Shown: one piece after another, positions 25,705 through 35,047 of the stretch
Layout: each line of letters opens with the position of its first letter
Position numbering within the stretch: position 1 is the first letter of the stretch
NCBI RefSeq assembly: GCF_015627105.1
Contig: NZ_VTDM01000009.1
Location: 1 to 64,000 of the forward strand
Source: Acinetobacter baretiae
GTDB lineage: Bacteria > Pseudomonadota > Gammaproteobacteria > Pseudomonadales > Moraxellaceae
Length of the DNA stretch: 64,000 bases
Direction of reading: 5' to 3'
Translations under genes and position numbers: made by a program
Notes under the pieces: generated by a model
Database searches by the model: none
What the model saw: the letters and a program-made list of their open reading frames with translations, nothing else
Told to the model about the DNA's origin: nothing

Positions 25705-26505
25705 TTAGTGTGTAACATGTAAACTAACAATTGTATATCGCTGTGTGGTCGGTTTGACTTGAGGATTAAATTTTGTGGTTGCTACAACTAAATATTGACC
25801 TTCAGTTGCAAATCGCATGCTTGCTTCACCTTCTTTGTTGGTGGTGAGTGTTTTGGCTTGCTCATCGGATTGACCAATTTTACGTACAGAAATCTCGATT
25901 TCGCCTAAGTGTTGGTCTTTATTGTGATTATGCGCATGTATAATGACATCTTGATTGGCTTTAATCTCATTTGGATGAATATTAAAGGTTAAATCAATGG
26001 GTGCAAGTTCTACTTCCTTGATGGCTGTGATTTGCTTTTTACTAATATAACTTTGTATTGTCCATTCTCTTGCGATATCTACAGTCTCAGGTGCTTTTTT
26101 AAAGTCACTTGGAATGAGATATTCACGGCTTGCTTTTGCAGGTGCTTTGTCTGCAGGCATGTCTAAAAACATATGCCAAGTTTTGTCTTGTAGTGCATAT
26201 TTTATATTGTACGAAATTGTCGAATGAACTTTGTACGTACCTTCTTTAGGAAGGTTTAAGTCAAATACGGTTGCGGATTTAAGTGATGTTTCAGGTGTAA
26301 TTTGACTGACTTGAGCGTCTGGATCCACAATAGAAAACACAGCTTTTTTGAGTGCTGCTTCACTGCTAAGGGCTTCTTCGGCATAGCCTGCAATAATTGG
26401 TGTGCGAGAGTTTTCAGTTTTTCCAACAAGTGTTGAAACATAAGGTTGGTGTGCAGATACTGTTGCAGAAAAAACAAGTGCAGTAGCAACAAGAATTTTT
26501 TTCAT
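25705..26505 (-). CDS. Secreted DUF4198-type periplasmic protein, probably metal-related
   Basis: This 266-residue protein has a clear signal peptide (MKKILVATALVFSATVSAHQ, cleavage after SA) leaving a mature N-terminal His-Gln. Two beta-rich domains follow, with a histidine-rich loop HAHNHNKDQH near residue 200. This is the layout of DUF4198 (NikK-like) periplasmic proteins, some of which act in metal uptake. The ATG lies about 50 bases from a Fur-like box, and a FecA-type receptor lies nearby, which supports a role in metal or iron acquisition. Direct metal binding is inference. The family assignment is moderately sure. Confidence 0.65.
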   Translation of the reverse strand: MKKILVATALVFSATVSAHQPYVSTLVGKTENSRTPIIAGYAEEALSSEAALKKAVFSIVDPDAQVSQITPETSLKSATVFDLNLPKEGTYKVHSTISYNIKYALQDKTWHMFLDMPADKAPAKASREYLIPSDFKKAPETVDIAREWTIQSYISKKQITAIKEVELAPIDLTFNIHPNEIKANQDVIIHAHNHNKDQHLGEIEISVRKIGQSDEQAKTLTTNKEGEASMRFATEGQYLVVATTKFNPQVKPTTQRYTIVSLHVTH

Positions 26506-26552
26506 GGGAAAATCCTGACTGATGAACTAGAAATATCTATATTGCTATAAAT

Positions 26553-26571
26553 AGAATTGAGAATCATTATT
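26553..26571. promoter_or_regulatory. Fur-like box upstream of the DUF4198 gene
   Basis: The core GAGAATCATTAT at 26559-26570 gives 13 of 19 matches to the Fur consensus by hand alignment. It lies about 50 bases before the ATG of the minus-strand gene. Confidence 0.55.
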
Positions 26572-26689
26572 ATAAAGAGAATTATATATTTGAATAGTAT
26601 TATCTGATATAAAAAAGTAGGTTTAATCTAAATAAGGCATCGAAGAGCGCTTACGACGTTATCGAAGACGCTCCTGATCAGTGAGGGTG

Positions 26690-27025
26690 TTAATTTTGCC
26701 ACTGATGCTGACATTCACGGCACTTCCACATTTTTTGCGATTGCATAAACGTTTGCATAGATTGTTTAAATTGAGGTAAATCACGCCAAAACATAAAGCC
26801 TGAGCCTGCAGTAATCAAAAAGACAATAACCGTAGCAATTTGTAGATTGCTGCCTGCTCCATTGCTAAAAATCCACATCACAATGCTTGAAATAACGAGC
26901 AGTAAAAGGAGGAAAATAGAAAAAATTAACGTGATTAGGCTTTTAGGTACATCAGGCCGAGCGCCATTACCTTGAGCAATTGGCATAAGTTTGGCACTTT
27001 GGCATTTAGGGCAACGGTATTGCAT
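26690..27025 (-). CDS. Small membrane protein with a zinc ribbon split across two membrane helices
   Basis: The 111-residue protein starts MQYRCPKCQSAKLMP (Cys5, Cys8) and ends WKCRECQHQW (Cys102, Cys105). Two hydrophobic helices at about 30-52 and 61-80 lie between. The two CxxC knuckles would come together on the cytoplasmic side to bind zinc once the helices form a hairpin. No family with known function is recognised. It is on the minus strand between the DUF4198 and FecA-like genes, and divergent from the latter. Confidence 0.65.
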   Translation of the reverse strand: MQYRCPKCQSAKLMPIAQGNGARPDVPKSLITLIFSIFLLLLLVISSIVMWIFSNGAGSNLQIATVIVFLITAGSGFMFWRDLPQFKQSMQTFMQSQKMWKCRECQHQWQN

Positions 27026-27090
27026 ACAGATTCCGAAAAAACATAGTTTATCTATTTTAACAGTGTGTATGAAAAAAAGAAAAAATATAA

Positions 27091-27109
27091 ATCATTGAGA
27101 ATAGTTATT
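27091..27109. promoter_or_regulatory. Possible Fur box upstream of the TonB receptor
   Basis: A TGAGAATAGTTATT core lies about 60 bases before the receptor ATG. Only about 11 of 19 positions match the Fur consensus, so the call rests mainly on position and on the type of gene downstream. Confidence 0.4.
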
Positions 27110-27168
27110 GTTTAATATGGTTCATTTGCTATTATTTGTGTAACTTTATGTAATCAATTATTTAAACT

Positions 27169-29328
27169 ATGTATTTTTTACACACAAAATTAACAACAGT
27201 GGCCATGTCTATTGCTTGTATGGGCTTGGGTTCATCTTTTACCTATGCACAATCGAATGAAACGATGCTAGACACGATTACAGTACAAGCGCAAGGAAAC
27301 TGGTTAGATGATGTAACAACAAAAAAAATATTTGAACATGCTGGGGCAAGAACAATTATTGAACGCCAACGAATGAATGATACGGCATCAATGACCATCA
27401 AAGATGCATTAAAACAAGTCCCTGGTGTACAAGTACAAGATAATGTAGGCACAGCAGGCAGTGATTTGTCATTAAGCTTTGGCGTGCGTGGTTTAACTTC
27501 ACGTTTTTCACCTCGCTCAACGGTTTTAATGGATGGTATACCTTTGGCTTTTGCACCGTATGGCCAACCACAGTTGTCACTTGCTCCAACGAGTTTAGGT
27601 AATATTGAATCTATTGATGTTATTCGCGGTGCAGGTTCGGTGCGTTTTGGGCCACAAAATGTGGGTGGAATTATTAATTTTAATACCCGTGCTATTCCTG
27701 AAACATTGACAGGCAATATTGGGCTTAATCAAGAAATTGCCAAAAATGGCCATGTAAAAATGAATCCAAATGTGTTTTTAGGAACAACTTTTGAAAATGG
27801 TTTGGGTTTGGCTGTTTTATATTCAGGAACACAAGGTAATGGTTATAGAGACAGTAATGACCATAATAATATTAATGATGTGTTGGTTAAAACGGCATAC
27901 CGTATCAATTCACATAATAATATTGAGTTTAATGTTCATCGTTATGATGCAAAGGCAGATATGCCCGGTGGATTAACTGTCAAGCAATATCGCGTAGAAC
28001 CAAATCAGTCAGTAAAATCTTATGATTTTTTCTCAGGGCATCGGACTGATGGTTCATTGAAATATAGCTATAGTGATGATGTTAATCAATTTGAGTTGCT
28101 GGCCTATCATACAGATACATACCGTAATGCTGTGATGGAAAAAATTAACGATACCGATAAAAATAAAACACAACTTAGAAATGCACCTCGTAGCTATAAA
28201 GTAACAGCATTTGAGCCTCGTTTCTCTCATGCATATGCTTTAGGTACAACAAGCAATGAAATTTCAGTAGGTTATCGTTATTTAGATGAAGATAGTCAAG
28301 AGTATATTGGCCGTAGTGCATGGTATAAAAGTGGTACAGCACCTTTAAATGTAGATGGGTATAGTGCGGCAGATGGAAGTACCAAAGCACATGCGGTGTA
28401 CTTAGATCATCGAACACAATGGAATAATTGGTCTATTACACCGGGACTACGTTTTGAGTCGATTAAAAGTAAAGAAAATTATTATAAATTGAACAGCAAC
28501 AATAGTGTAAAAAATAAAGTAGCTACTGAAGTGAACTCTGATGAGCTGTTACCTAATTTATCTATTTTGTATCGTGTGAATGAGCAGTGGAATATTTTTG
28601 CAAATTACGGGGTATCTTTTGGACCACAACAATATAGCCAAATGGCTAAAATTGACGATACTAGTAAACTTGCTGTGTCGCAGACAGCAGGGTTAAGCCC
28701 TGAAAAAGCGAAAAACTATGAGATAGGCACACACTATTTAGGCCAAGGGGTTGCTGCAGAATTTACGGTCTTTTATATCGACTTTGACCAAGAATTACTA
28801 CGTTATAATTTAGCAGGTACTGAAGGTTGGACAAATTTAGGTGCAACAAAGCACCTCGGTTTTGAATTTGGTACGAGTTACGATTTTGGTCAATGGTCAG
28901 ACAAGCTCAATGGTTTTTCTGCTTATGTTAATTTAACATATACTCATGCAACCGCAGCAGCAGGCACAAGAAAAGGTAAAGATATTTCGTTTTACTCAAG
29001 ATGGGTGGCGAATGTCGGTTTGGGCTATAAATACGAGCAGTGGGTTGTCAATGCGGACAGTTTTGCACAGTCAAAACAAGTTGCCCCAAACAAAGATGAC
29101 TTGGTGGTTGAAGATTCTCTTGGAATGTATGGCAATATTCCGGGGTATAGTACATTCTCTATGCGTGTTGGTTATGATTTTAGCCAACATGTCAAAGGGC
29201 TAAAAGCTGCCGTTGGGATGAAAAATATATTTGATCAAAACTATTTCACACGCTCTTCTGATGCCAATGGTGGAAAGTTTACTGGCCAACCACGAACAGT
29301 CTTTATTCAAACTTCTTTTGATTTTTAA
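27169..29328 (+). CDS. fecA: TonB-dependent receptor, FecA-like (ferric citrate type)
   Basis: This 719-residue outer-membrane receptor has a signal peptide ending near TYAQS, a TonB box DTITVQA at 35-41 and a plug domain with RSTVLMDGIPLAFAPYGQPQ, DVIRGAGSVRFGPQNVGG and GIINFNTRAIP. A 22-stranded barrel follows, ending in phenylalanine (QTSFDF). The plug and barrel motifs (ADMPGGL, YRYLDE, VKNIFDQ-like) follow E. coli FecA closely. It lacks the N-terminal signalling domain, and no fecI/fecR genes are nearby, so it is probably controlled by Fur rather than by surface signalling. Citrate as the ligand is inferred from similarity. Confidence 0.85.
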   Translation: MYFLHTKLTTVAMSIACMGLGSSFTYAQSNETMLDTITVQAQGNWLDDVTTKKIFEHAGARTIIERQRMNDTASMTIKDALKQVPGVQVQDNVGTAGSDLSLSFGVRGLTSRFSPRSTVLMDGIPLAFAPYGQPQLSLAPTSLGNIESIDVIRGAGSVRFGPQNVGGIINFNTRAIPETLTGNIGLNQEIAKNGHVKMNPNVFLGTTFENGLGLAVLYSGTQGNGYRDSNDHNNINDVLVKTAYRINSHNNIEFNVHRYDAKADMPGGLTVKQYRVEPNQSVKSYDFFSGHRTDGSLKYSYSDDVNQFELLAYHTDTYRNAVMEKINDTDKNKTQLRNAPRSYKVTAFEPRFSHAYALGTTSNEISVGYRYLDEDSQEYIGRSAWYKSGTAPLNVDGYSAADGSTKAHAVYLDHRTQWNNWSITPGLRFESIKSKENYYKLNSNNSVKNKVATEVNSDELLPNLSILYRVNEQWNIFANYGVSFGPQQYSQMAKIDDTSKLAVSQTAGLSPEKAKNYEIGTHYLGQGVAAEFTVFYIDFDQELLRYNLAGTEGWTNLGATKHLGFEFGTSYDFGQWSDKLNGFSAYVNLTYTHATAAAGTRKGKDISFYSRWVANVGLGYKYEQWVVNADSFAQSKQVAPNKDDLVVEDSLGMYGNIPGYSTFSMRVGYDFSQHVKGLKAAVGMKNIFDQNYFTRSSDANGGKFTGQPRTVFIQTSFDF

Positions 29329-29340
29329 TTTATTTTACTC

Positions 29341-29377
29341 AATAAAAAAAGGTACGGTTCGCCGTATCTTTTTTATT
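29341..29377 (+). terminator. Terminator after the FecA-like receptor gene
   Basis: AATAAAAAAAGGTACGG pairs with CCGTATCTTTTTTATT around a TTCG tetraloop, with one G-T wobble. It starts 12 bases after the stop. Confidence 0.9.
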
Positions 29378-29402
29378 GTTCAAAAGAATAAATAGACATA
29401 AA

Positions 29403-29435
29403 AAAAAGCCACAACATCATGTGTTGTGGCTTTTT
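29403..29435 (-). terminator. Terminator of the tRNA-Ala/tRNA-Glu unit
   Basis: AAAAAGCCACAACA / TGTTGTGGCTTTTT is a perfect 14-bp stem with loop TCATG. It begins six bases beyond the tRNA-Glu CCA on the minus strand and is flanked by A/T runs. Confidence 0.92.
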
Positions 29436-29441
29436 AGAATT

Positions 29442-29517
29442 TGGCGTCCCTACGGGGATTCGAACCCCGGTTACCGCCGTGAAAGGGCGATGTCCTAGGC
29501 CTCTAGACGATAGGGAC
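29442..29517 (-). tRNA. tRNA-Glu (TTC)
   Basis: This is a 76-base cloverleaf with encoded CCA. The acceptor stem begins GTCCCTA, the anticodon loop is CTTTCAC with anticodon TTC, and the T-loop is TTCGAAT. It lies downstream of tRNA-Ala and, beyond that, of gltX, which charges this tRNA. Confidence 0.97.
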
Positions 29518-29539
29518 ATATATACACAAACAAGCGATT

Positions 29540-29615
29540 TGGTGGAGTCAAGCAGGATCGAACTGCTGACCTCTACAATGCCATTGTAGCGCTCTACCAA
29601 CTGAGCTATGACCCC
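29540..29615 (-). tRNA. tRNA-Ala (GGC)
   Basis: This is a 76-base cloverleaf with encoded CCA. The acceptor is GGGGTCA / TGACTCC and the anticodon loop ATGGCAT has anticodon GGC. It is 22 bases upstream of tRNA-Glu in the same transcript. Confidence 0.96.
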
Positions 29616-29633
29616 AGTTGCTGTGTGAGCGCT

Positions 29634-29662
29634 ATATTAGGGTGAAGATGCGATCACGTCAA
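29634..29662 (-). promoter_or_regulatory. Sigma-70 promoter for tRNA-Ala/tRNA-Glu
   Basis: On the minus strand, TTGACG (29657-29662) and TAATAT (29634-29639) are spaced by exactly 17 bases and followed by a GCGCTC discriminator. The predicted start lies about 12 bases before tRNA-Ala. It gives these tRNAs a promoter independent of gltX. Confidence 0.8.
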
Positions 29663-29677
29663 GAAAAAAATATAGAT

Positions 29678-31186
29678 TTATGAGTCGATTGCATCATTTT
29701 TCGGCAATTGTAGAGATTCATTGAGTTTTTCCCATACTTTTAACTCTTTTTTGCTTGGTGAACCGACAATGTCGAGCGCATGACGTAAGCGAGCATAGGT
29801 AAGATCTGGTCCAATGGTGACCATCGCTTGCATAATTGGTGTTGCGCTGGTTGAACCTGCAATGGCAATAAAAAACGTGGGCATGAAGTCGCGTAATTTG
29901 ATGCCCATTTGAGTGGCTAAATCCATCAAAATTTGACTTACTGTGTCGTTATTCCATGTGAATGTTTTTTCTAAACGCCAAATGGCAAATTGTAAGCTTT
30001 GACGCACCTGTTCAGGAGTAAGCTTTTTATGTACAAACATGTCTGCATTTAAGTTTGGCATGTGGTTAAAGTACAATGTAGACCAATTTACCGCTTCAGA
30101 CAGTAAGTTAATTCGAGGTTGAATTGCTTGAGCGATCTCTTGTAATTTACTTGGATTATTTTGCCAAGATAAAAGACGTGTTAAGAGCTCTAGAGGGGTT
30201 AAAGATTTAATCCATTGACCATTGAGCCAATTGAGTTTATCGACATCAAAAACAGGGCCACCTAAAGATACACGTTGTACATCAAAATGTTCCATCATCT
30301 CTTGTAAAGTAAATACTTCACGCTCATCTGGCATAGACCAACCCATACGACCTAAATAGTTGAGTAAAGCTTCAGGTAACACACCAATATCTTTATAGTA
30401 ATTAATAGATGTTGGGTTTTTGCGTTTAGAAAGTTTAGATTTATCTGGGTTGCGTAACAATGGCATGTGACAAAGTGTAGGCATCTCCCAACCAAAATAT
30501 TGGTATAGTAATTGATGCTTTGGTGCAGATGGCAACCATTCTTCACCACGCAATACATGTGTGATTTGCATGAGATGATCATCAACTACATTGGCAAGAT
30601 GATACGTTGGTAAACCGTCTGTTTTGAGTAACACTTGCATATCTACTTGTGCCCATGGGATTTCAACGTCACCACGTAGTAAATCGTTAAATTTACAGGT
30701 ACCTTCTTGGGGCACTTTCATTCGAATGACGTGTGGTTCACCTGCATCTAAGCGTTGTTTCACTTCAGCGTCTGTTAGTGCTAAGCTTCTGCCGTCATAT
30801 TTCGGTGTTTCACCACGTGCCTGTTGTGCTGCACGCATGTCATCGAGCTCTTCTGCGGTTGCAAAACAATAAAAGGCATGTCCTTTTTCTACAAGTTCTA
30901 GTGCATATTGCTTATAAATATGCATGCGTTCGGATTGACGATAAGGGGCATGAGGGCCGCCAATATCGGGGCCTTCGCTCCATGTGAGACCTAACCAATT
31001 GAGTGAATCCAAGATCATTTTTTCAGATTCAGGGGTTGAGCGTTGTTGGTCAGTATCTTCAATACGAAGAATAAATTCACCACCGTGTTGTTTGGCAAAA
31101 CATAAATTAAACAGTGCAATATAAGCAGTACCAACATGTGGGAAACCTGTTGGAGAGGGTGCAATACGTGTGCGTACAGTCGTCAT
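29678..31186 (-). CDS. gltX: Glutamyl-tRNA synthetase GltX
   Basis: This 502-residue class I synthetase charges tRNA-Glu. The HIGH-type motif is in [15 protein letters not shown] (residues 8-22), and [11 protein letters not shown] follows near 40. The KMSKS-type motif is KLSKRKNP near 260, and the C-terminal half is the all-helical anticodon-binding domain. Length is typical. Its two downstream neighbours are tRNA-Ala and its own substrate tRNA-Glu, though these have a separate promoter. The ATG is at 31186. Confidence 0.96.
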   Translation of the reverse strand: MTTVRTRIAPSPTGFPHVGTAYIALFNLCFAKQHGGEFILRIEDTDQQRSTPESEKMILDSLNWLGLTWSEGPDIGGPHAPYRQSERMHIYKQYALELVEKGHAFYCFATAEELDDMRAAQQARGETPKYDGRSLALTDAEVKQRLDAGEPHVIRMKVPQEGTCKFNDLLRGDVEIPWAQVDMQVLLKTDGLPTYHLANVVDDHLMQITHVLRGEEWLPSAPKHQLLYQYFGWEMPTLCHMPLLRNPDKSKLSKRKNPTSINYYKDIGVLPEALLNYLGRMGWSMPDEREVFTLQEMMEHFDVQRVSLGGPVFDVDKLNWLNGQWIKSLTPLELLTRLLSWQNNPSKLQEIAQAIQPRINLLSEAVNWSTLYFNHMPNLNADMFVHKKLTPEQVRQSLQFAIWRLEKTFTWNNDTVSQILMDLATQMGIKLRDFMPTFFIAIAGSTSATPIMQAMVTIGPDLTYARLRHALDIVGSPSKKELKVWEKLNESLQLPKNDAIDS

Positions 31187-31274
31187 AATGAGGTCGAAAT
31201 CTTTTTTAGTTAATATGCATTATAACGAAAAATAACGGTGGTGATAGGGTGTTGTCATTGCCAAAGTTTGATGG

Positions 31275-31613
31275 CTATGAATTACATAATGAAAATAGAT
31301 TTTGTAAAAACCGAGAAAAGCGTTGTTGCTGTGCTGCAAAAAAATTTTGGGTGGGTGCAGCATGAATGGTATTTAGCAAGACAAGATCATCATGCTCTGA
31401 TAATGGGTTATTTAAATTTTGTTTTTGCTTATTGAGTGCATTTTCTGACAGTTGTAACTGTGGTTGATTAAGTACATCTTGATGAATAAATAAGCTATGA
31501 GTACTGTGTGATTGACTATTCAATTGAAGATGACTTGCCATAGTAGTTGCTTGTGCAATGTTGATATACATACTGCAAGAGAGTATGAGAATCGCAAAAC
31601 GTACAAACGACAT
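31275..31613 (-). CDS. Small secreted protein of unknown function
   Basis: The 112-residue protein begins MSFVRFAILILSCSMYINIAQA, a plausible signal peptide cleaved before TTMASHL. The mature part is hydrophilic and rich in Gln, Asn, Leu and Ser, with a C-terminal stretch RFSRFLQNLFSLCNS. GGAG lies eight bases before the ATG at 31613; an in-frame TTG six codons upstream overlaps that site. No family is recognised. It precedes gltX on the same strand with 88 bases between. The ribosome binding site and signal peptide support it being a real gene. Confidence 0.55.
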   Translation of the reverse strand: MSFVRFAILILSCSMYINIAQATTMASHLQLNSQSHSTHSLFIHQDVLNQPQLQLSENALNKQKQNLNNPLSEHDDLVLLNTIHAAPTQNFFAAQQQRFSRFLQNLFSLCNS

Positions 31614-31940
31614 GATAAATGCTCCGATCAATTTGACAAAGCAATGTACGATGCTGCTTTGTTTTATTGTATGTAGTGATTTTATACTGATATTGTATCT
31701 TATTTTTATCTTTTAAGTATGAACTAATCATGGATAAGTGCATTTTAAACGGTGTGATTTAATTTTTTAGATGATTTTATGGCTGATTCGGACACTTATG
31801 GGCCATTTTTGAACAAAAAGTTGAGAAAAAAGCAAATAATGATTAAATATTAATATTTTCCTACAAAAAGTTGTTTGGCAGAGTTAAATATCATCGTGAT
31901 AATAGTAGACTATACCATTAATTTTTTTTGATACGATTTT
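31614..31940. other. Divergent region upstream of rsmH
   Basis: These 327 AT-rich bases carry the promoter of the rsmH-ftsL-ftsI-mur cluster. No mraZ gene is present, although it usually precedes rsmH in other bacteria. A small inverted repeat (ACAAAGCA / TGCTTTGT, 31636-31662) lies in the leader of the minus-strand secreted protein gene. Confidence 0.5.
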
Positions 31941-32867
31941 ATGTCACATATTTCTGTACTGCTTAATGAAACAATAGATGCACTTTTGGCACATCGTCAA
32001 ACAGGAATATATGTGGATGCAACATTTGGTCGTGGTGGACATACGCGTTTATTGCTGTCAAAGCTCGATGCGCAAAGTCGAGTGTATGCGTTTGATAAAG
32101 ACCCTCAGGCTTTACAAACAGCATCTGAGTTAGCGCAAGAAGATGCACGGTTTCAAATTATTCATGCCAGCTTTGCTGATTTAGAGGTTGAGCTAAAGCA
32201 CCGAGGCATACAGCACGTTGATGGCATTATGGCTGACCTTGGTGTGTCTTCGCCACAACTTGACCAAGCTGAACGTGGCTTTAGCTTTATGAATAATGGC
32301 CCTCTTGATATGCGTATGGACAATTCTAAAGGTGTCACCGCAAGGCAGTGGCTTTTAGATATCGATGAAGAAACGTTGGCCAACACAATTTATAAATATG
32401 GTGAAGAACGATACAGCCGTCGTATTGCTAAAGCCATTAAAATGGCTGGAGATATTGAAACGACAGCAGAATTGGCTGAACTGGTCAAAAAAGCCCATCC
32501 AAAATGGGAAAAAAAGAAGCATGCAGCAACTCGTACGTTCCAAGCCATTCGTATTGCCATTAATAAAGAATTAGAAGATGTAGAGGCATTTTTACCACAG
32601 GCGGTAAATATGCTCAAACCCGATGCACGTTTGGCAGTGATTAGTTTTCACTCTTTAGAAGATCGAATGATTAAACAATTTATACAAAAAGAATCGACCT
32701 TGCCAGAAGACAATGGTTGGGGGTTACCTATCGTACAACAAGATACACGACGTTTAAAAAAAATTGCACGTGTTTGTGCAAGTCCTGAAGAAGTGAAAAT
32801 TAACCCACGTTCACGTAGCGCATGGTTACGCGTTGCAGCAGGGTTACCGCGTGATATAGAAGAATAA
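31941..32867 (+). CDS. rsmH: 16S rRNA (cytosine(1402)-N(4))-methyltransferase RsmH
   Basis: This 308-residue SAM-dependent enzyme, formerly MraW, methylates C1402 in the ribosomal P site. The N-terminal HISVLLNE, SAM loop DATFGRGGHT, DLGVSSPQLD near residue 100 and GPLDMRMD are all conserved. VISFHSLEDR is near 235 and PRSRSAWLRVA closes the C terminus. It is first in the division/cell-wall gene cluster, and ftsL begins two bases after its stop. Confidence 0.96.
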   Translation: MSHISVLLNETIDALLAHRQTGIYVDATFGRGGHTRLLLSKLDAQSRVYAFDKDPQALQTASELAQEDARFQIIHASFADLEVELKHRGIQHVDGIMADLGVSSPQLDQAERGFSFMNNGPLDMRMDNSKGVTARQWLLDIDEETLANTIYKYGEERYSRRIAKAIKMAGDIETTAELAELVKKAHPKWEKKKHAATRTFQAIRIAINKELEDVEAFLPQAVNMLKPDARLAVISFHSLEDRMIKQFIQKESTLPEDNGWGLPIVQQDTRRLKKIARVCASPEEVKINPRSRSAWLRVAAGLPRDIEE

Positions 32868-32869
32868 GC

Positions 32870-33208
32870 ATGAAAAAAAGTATTGTAGATACACGTTTAG
32901 AGTCTCAATTTAGCCAAGGTCATAAAAAAACCATGTTGTATGCATTTTTGGTTCTCTTGATTTGTGTGAGTGCAATTATGGTGGTGTTTGAAGTATTTGA
33001 ATATCGGCACGACTACAGACAAATGACGGTGTATTTAAAAGAGCAAGATGACTTAAATGCTGAATGGACACGTTTGTTGATTGAACAACAAACATTTGGT
33101 TCAACATCCCAAATTGGGACACGAGCAGTCACACAATTACGGATGTTTTCACCACCAGCAGCAGAAACAGTGGTGATTGCTCTACCGCCGTTAGCGCCAA
33201 AAAAATAA
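32870..33208 (+). CDS. ftsL: Cell division protein FtsL
   Basis: This 112-residue bitopic protein has one membrane helix at about 22-43 and a periplasmic coiled-coil region (EQDDLNAEWTRLLIEQQT). FtsL forms a complex with FtsB and FtsQ that activates septal synthesis by FtsW-FtsI. Sequence conservation in the family is low, so the call rests on size, topology and its place between rsmH and ftsI. Confidence 0.9.
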   Translation: MKKSIVDTRLESQFSQGHKKTMLYAFLVLLICVSAIMVVFEVFEYRHDYRQMTVYLKEQDDLNAEWTRLLIEQQTFGSTSQIGTRAVTQLRMFSPPAAETVVIALPPLAPKK

Positions 33209-33217
33209 GGTTGTGGT

Positions 33218-35038
33218 ATGGCTGAAAAAAAAACAATGAATCAAAATAAAGTGACTCCTTCAGTCACCCCTAAAGTGGCGACTTTGAGTCAGGGACGTTT
33301 TTATTTTATCTGGCTAATTGTGGTGGCATGTTTTACGTTACTGATCGGCAGGGCTTTTTATGTACAGGTCATTAATAAAGACTTTTTACAAGATAAAGCC
33401 AATGCCGTGATTCAGCGTGATCAAACAGTTGAGCCTATGCGTGGCGTTATTAGTGATCGTAATGATGTGCCTCTTGCGATTAGTTCACCGATTATGAAAA
33501 TTATCATGGACACAGCAGATTACTATGAAAACAAAAAAATCTATGATCAGATGACAGCACCTGCTATTGATGGAAAAAAACATAAGGCAAAACAAAAACT
33601 GCCAGATAAAGATTTTAATCTAGATGAATTGGCTGATGCTGTAGGAATGAGTCGTGCAGAGTTAAAACAACGTATGCAAGCGCATCCTAAATCGAGATAT
33701 TTGGTACTTAAAACAGAAGTCCCACCACCTGAAGCAGATGCCATTATGGCACGTAATTTTCAGGGGCTTTATACTGAAAAATCATACAAACGTTACTACC
33801 CACAGCCACAACCTAATGCGCAAATTATTGGTTTAACCAATAATGACAGTAAGGGCGTGGAAGGGTTGGAAATGAAGCTCAATAAAGAGCTTGCAGGAAC
33901 GTCTGGGTTACAAACGACGATTCGTGATAAGTTTGGTAATCGAGTACGCGACCCTGAAATTATTCGTCCGGTCGAAAATGGTGAAAACTTTACATTAAGT
34001 ATTGATTCACGTATTCAGTATGTAATGTACAGAGAATTAACGGCCGCAGGTGTTGCAAACAATGCTCGATCTGCTACAGCCATTGCAGTAGATGTGAAAA
34101 CAGGTGAGATTTTGGCCATGACCAGTTGGCCATCATACAATCCAAATGATAAAAATGATTTAAATAACAAAGATGCGATGCGTAACCGTGGTGCAATTGA
34201 CATGTTTGAACCTGGTTCAACCATGAAACCGTTTACTATGGCTGCTGCACTTGAGAGTGGCAAATATACATCAACATCTATTATCGATACTCATCCTGGT
34301 TCAATGCGTATAGGGTCACATACCATTAGAGATACACATGACCATGGTGTGCTGACCTTGGCAGGAATTATTATTAAGTCATCGAATGTGGGGTCGGCTA
34401 AAATCGCGTTATCTTTGCCACAAACGACTTTACCGAATGCATTTAGACGATTTGGTTTTGGTGCAAAGTCTGCAGTACGTTTTCCTGGAGAAAGTGCAGG
34501 TTTGATTTTGCCACAAAAATATTTAAATGTGTCTGAAATTGGTACGATGGCATATGGCTACGGTTTAAATGCAACTGTTTTACAATTGGCACAAGGCTAT
34601 GCCATGTTAGCCAATCATGGTAAAGAAATGCCATTGTCATTGTATCGTTTAGAACAGCCCCCTGAAGGAAAACAAGTGCTATCTGCTAAAATTGCAGATC
34701 AAATTGTGGGTATGTTAGAGCAAGTTACACAGCCGGGTGGTACAGCCACACAAGCACAGATTCCAGGGTATCGAGTGGGTGGTAAAACGGGAACTGCACA
34801 CAAATTAAATCCTGATCGTAAAGGATATTCTACCTCTGAATATCGTGCTTTATTTGCAGGGATTGCCCCAATTAGTAACCCTAGAGTTGCCATGATTGTT
34901 GTGGTTGAAAATCCACAAGGTGCGTACTATGGCGGGGTTGTCGCTGCACCTGTATTTACTCGAATTATGCAAGAAACGTTACGTTTGCTCAATGTTCCTT
35001 TAGACAAACCATTACAGCCGACAAATCTCAAAAAATAA
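33218..35038 (+). CDS. ftsI: Septal peptidoglycan transpeptidase FtsI (PBP3)
   Basis: This 606-residue class B penicillin-binding protein has a short cytoplasmic tail, one membrane helix at about 28-48 and a pedestal domain (RGVISDRND near 75). The transpeptidase domain has catalytic Ser334 in PGSTMKP, SSN at 388-390 and KTGTA at 523-527. It cross-links septal peptidoglycan and is a target of beta-lactams. It starts nine bases after ftsL and is followed nine bases later by murE. All three active-site motifs are wild-type in form. Confidence 0.96.
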   Translation: MAEKKTMNQNKVTPSVTPKVATLSQGRFYFIWLIVVACFTLLIGRAFYVQVINKDFLQDKANAVIQRDQTVEPMRGVISDRNDVPLAISSPIMKIIMDTADYYENKKIYDQMTAPAIDGKKHKAKQKLPDKDFNLDELADAVGMSRAELKQRMQAHPKSRYLVLKTEVPPPEADAIMARNFQGLYTEKSYKRYYPQPQPNAQIIGLTNNDSKGVEGLEMKLNKELAGTSGLQTTIRDKFGNRVRDPEIIRPVENGENFTLSIDSRIQYVMYRELTAAGVANNARSATAIAVDVKTGEILAMTSWPSYNPNDKNDLNNKDAMRNRGAIDMFEPGSTMKPFTMAAALESGKYTSTSIIDTHPGSMRIGSHTIRDTHDHGVLTLAGIIIKSSNVGSAKIALSLPQTTLPNAFRRFGFGAKSAVRFPGESAGLILPQKYLNVSEIGTMAYGYGLNATVLQLAQGYAMLANHGKEMPLSLYRLEQPPEGKQVLSAKIADQIVGMLEQVTQPGGTATQAQIPGYRVGGKTGTAHKLNPDRKGYSTSEYRALFAGIAPISNPRVAMIVVVENPQGAYYGGVVAAPVFTRIMQETLRLLNVPLDKPLQPTNLKK

Positions 35039-35047
35039 GGTGCTTTT

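Noticed and set aside
31238..31435. Plus-strand frame opposite the small secreted protein
   Set aside because: The minus-strand gene has a better ribosome binding site and a signal peptide; the plus frame has neither.
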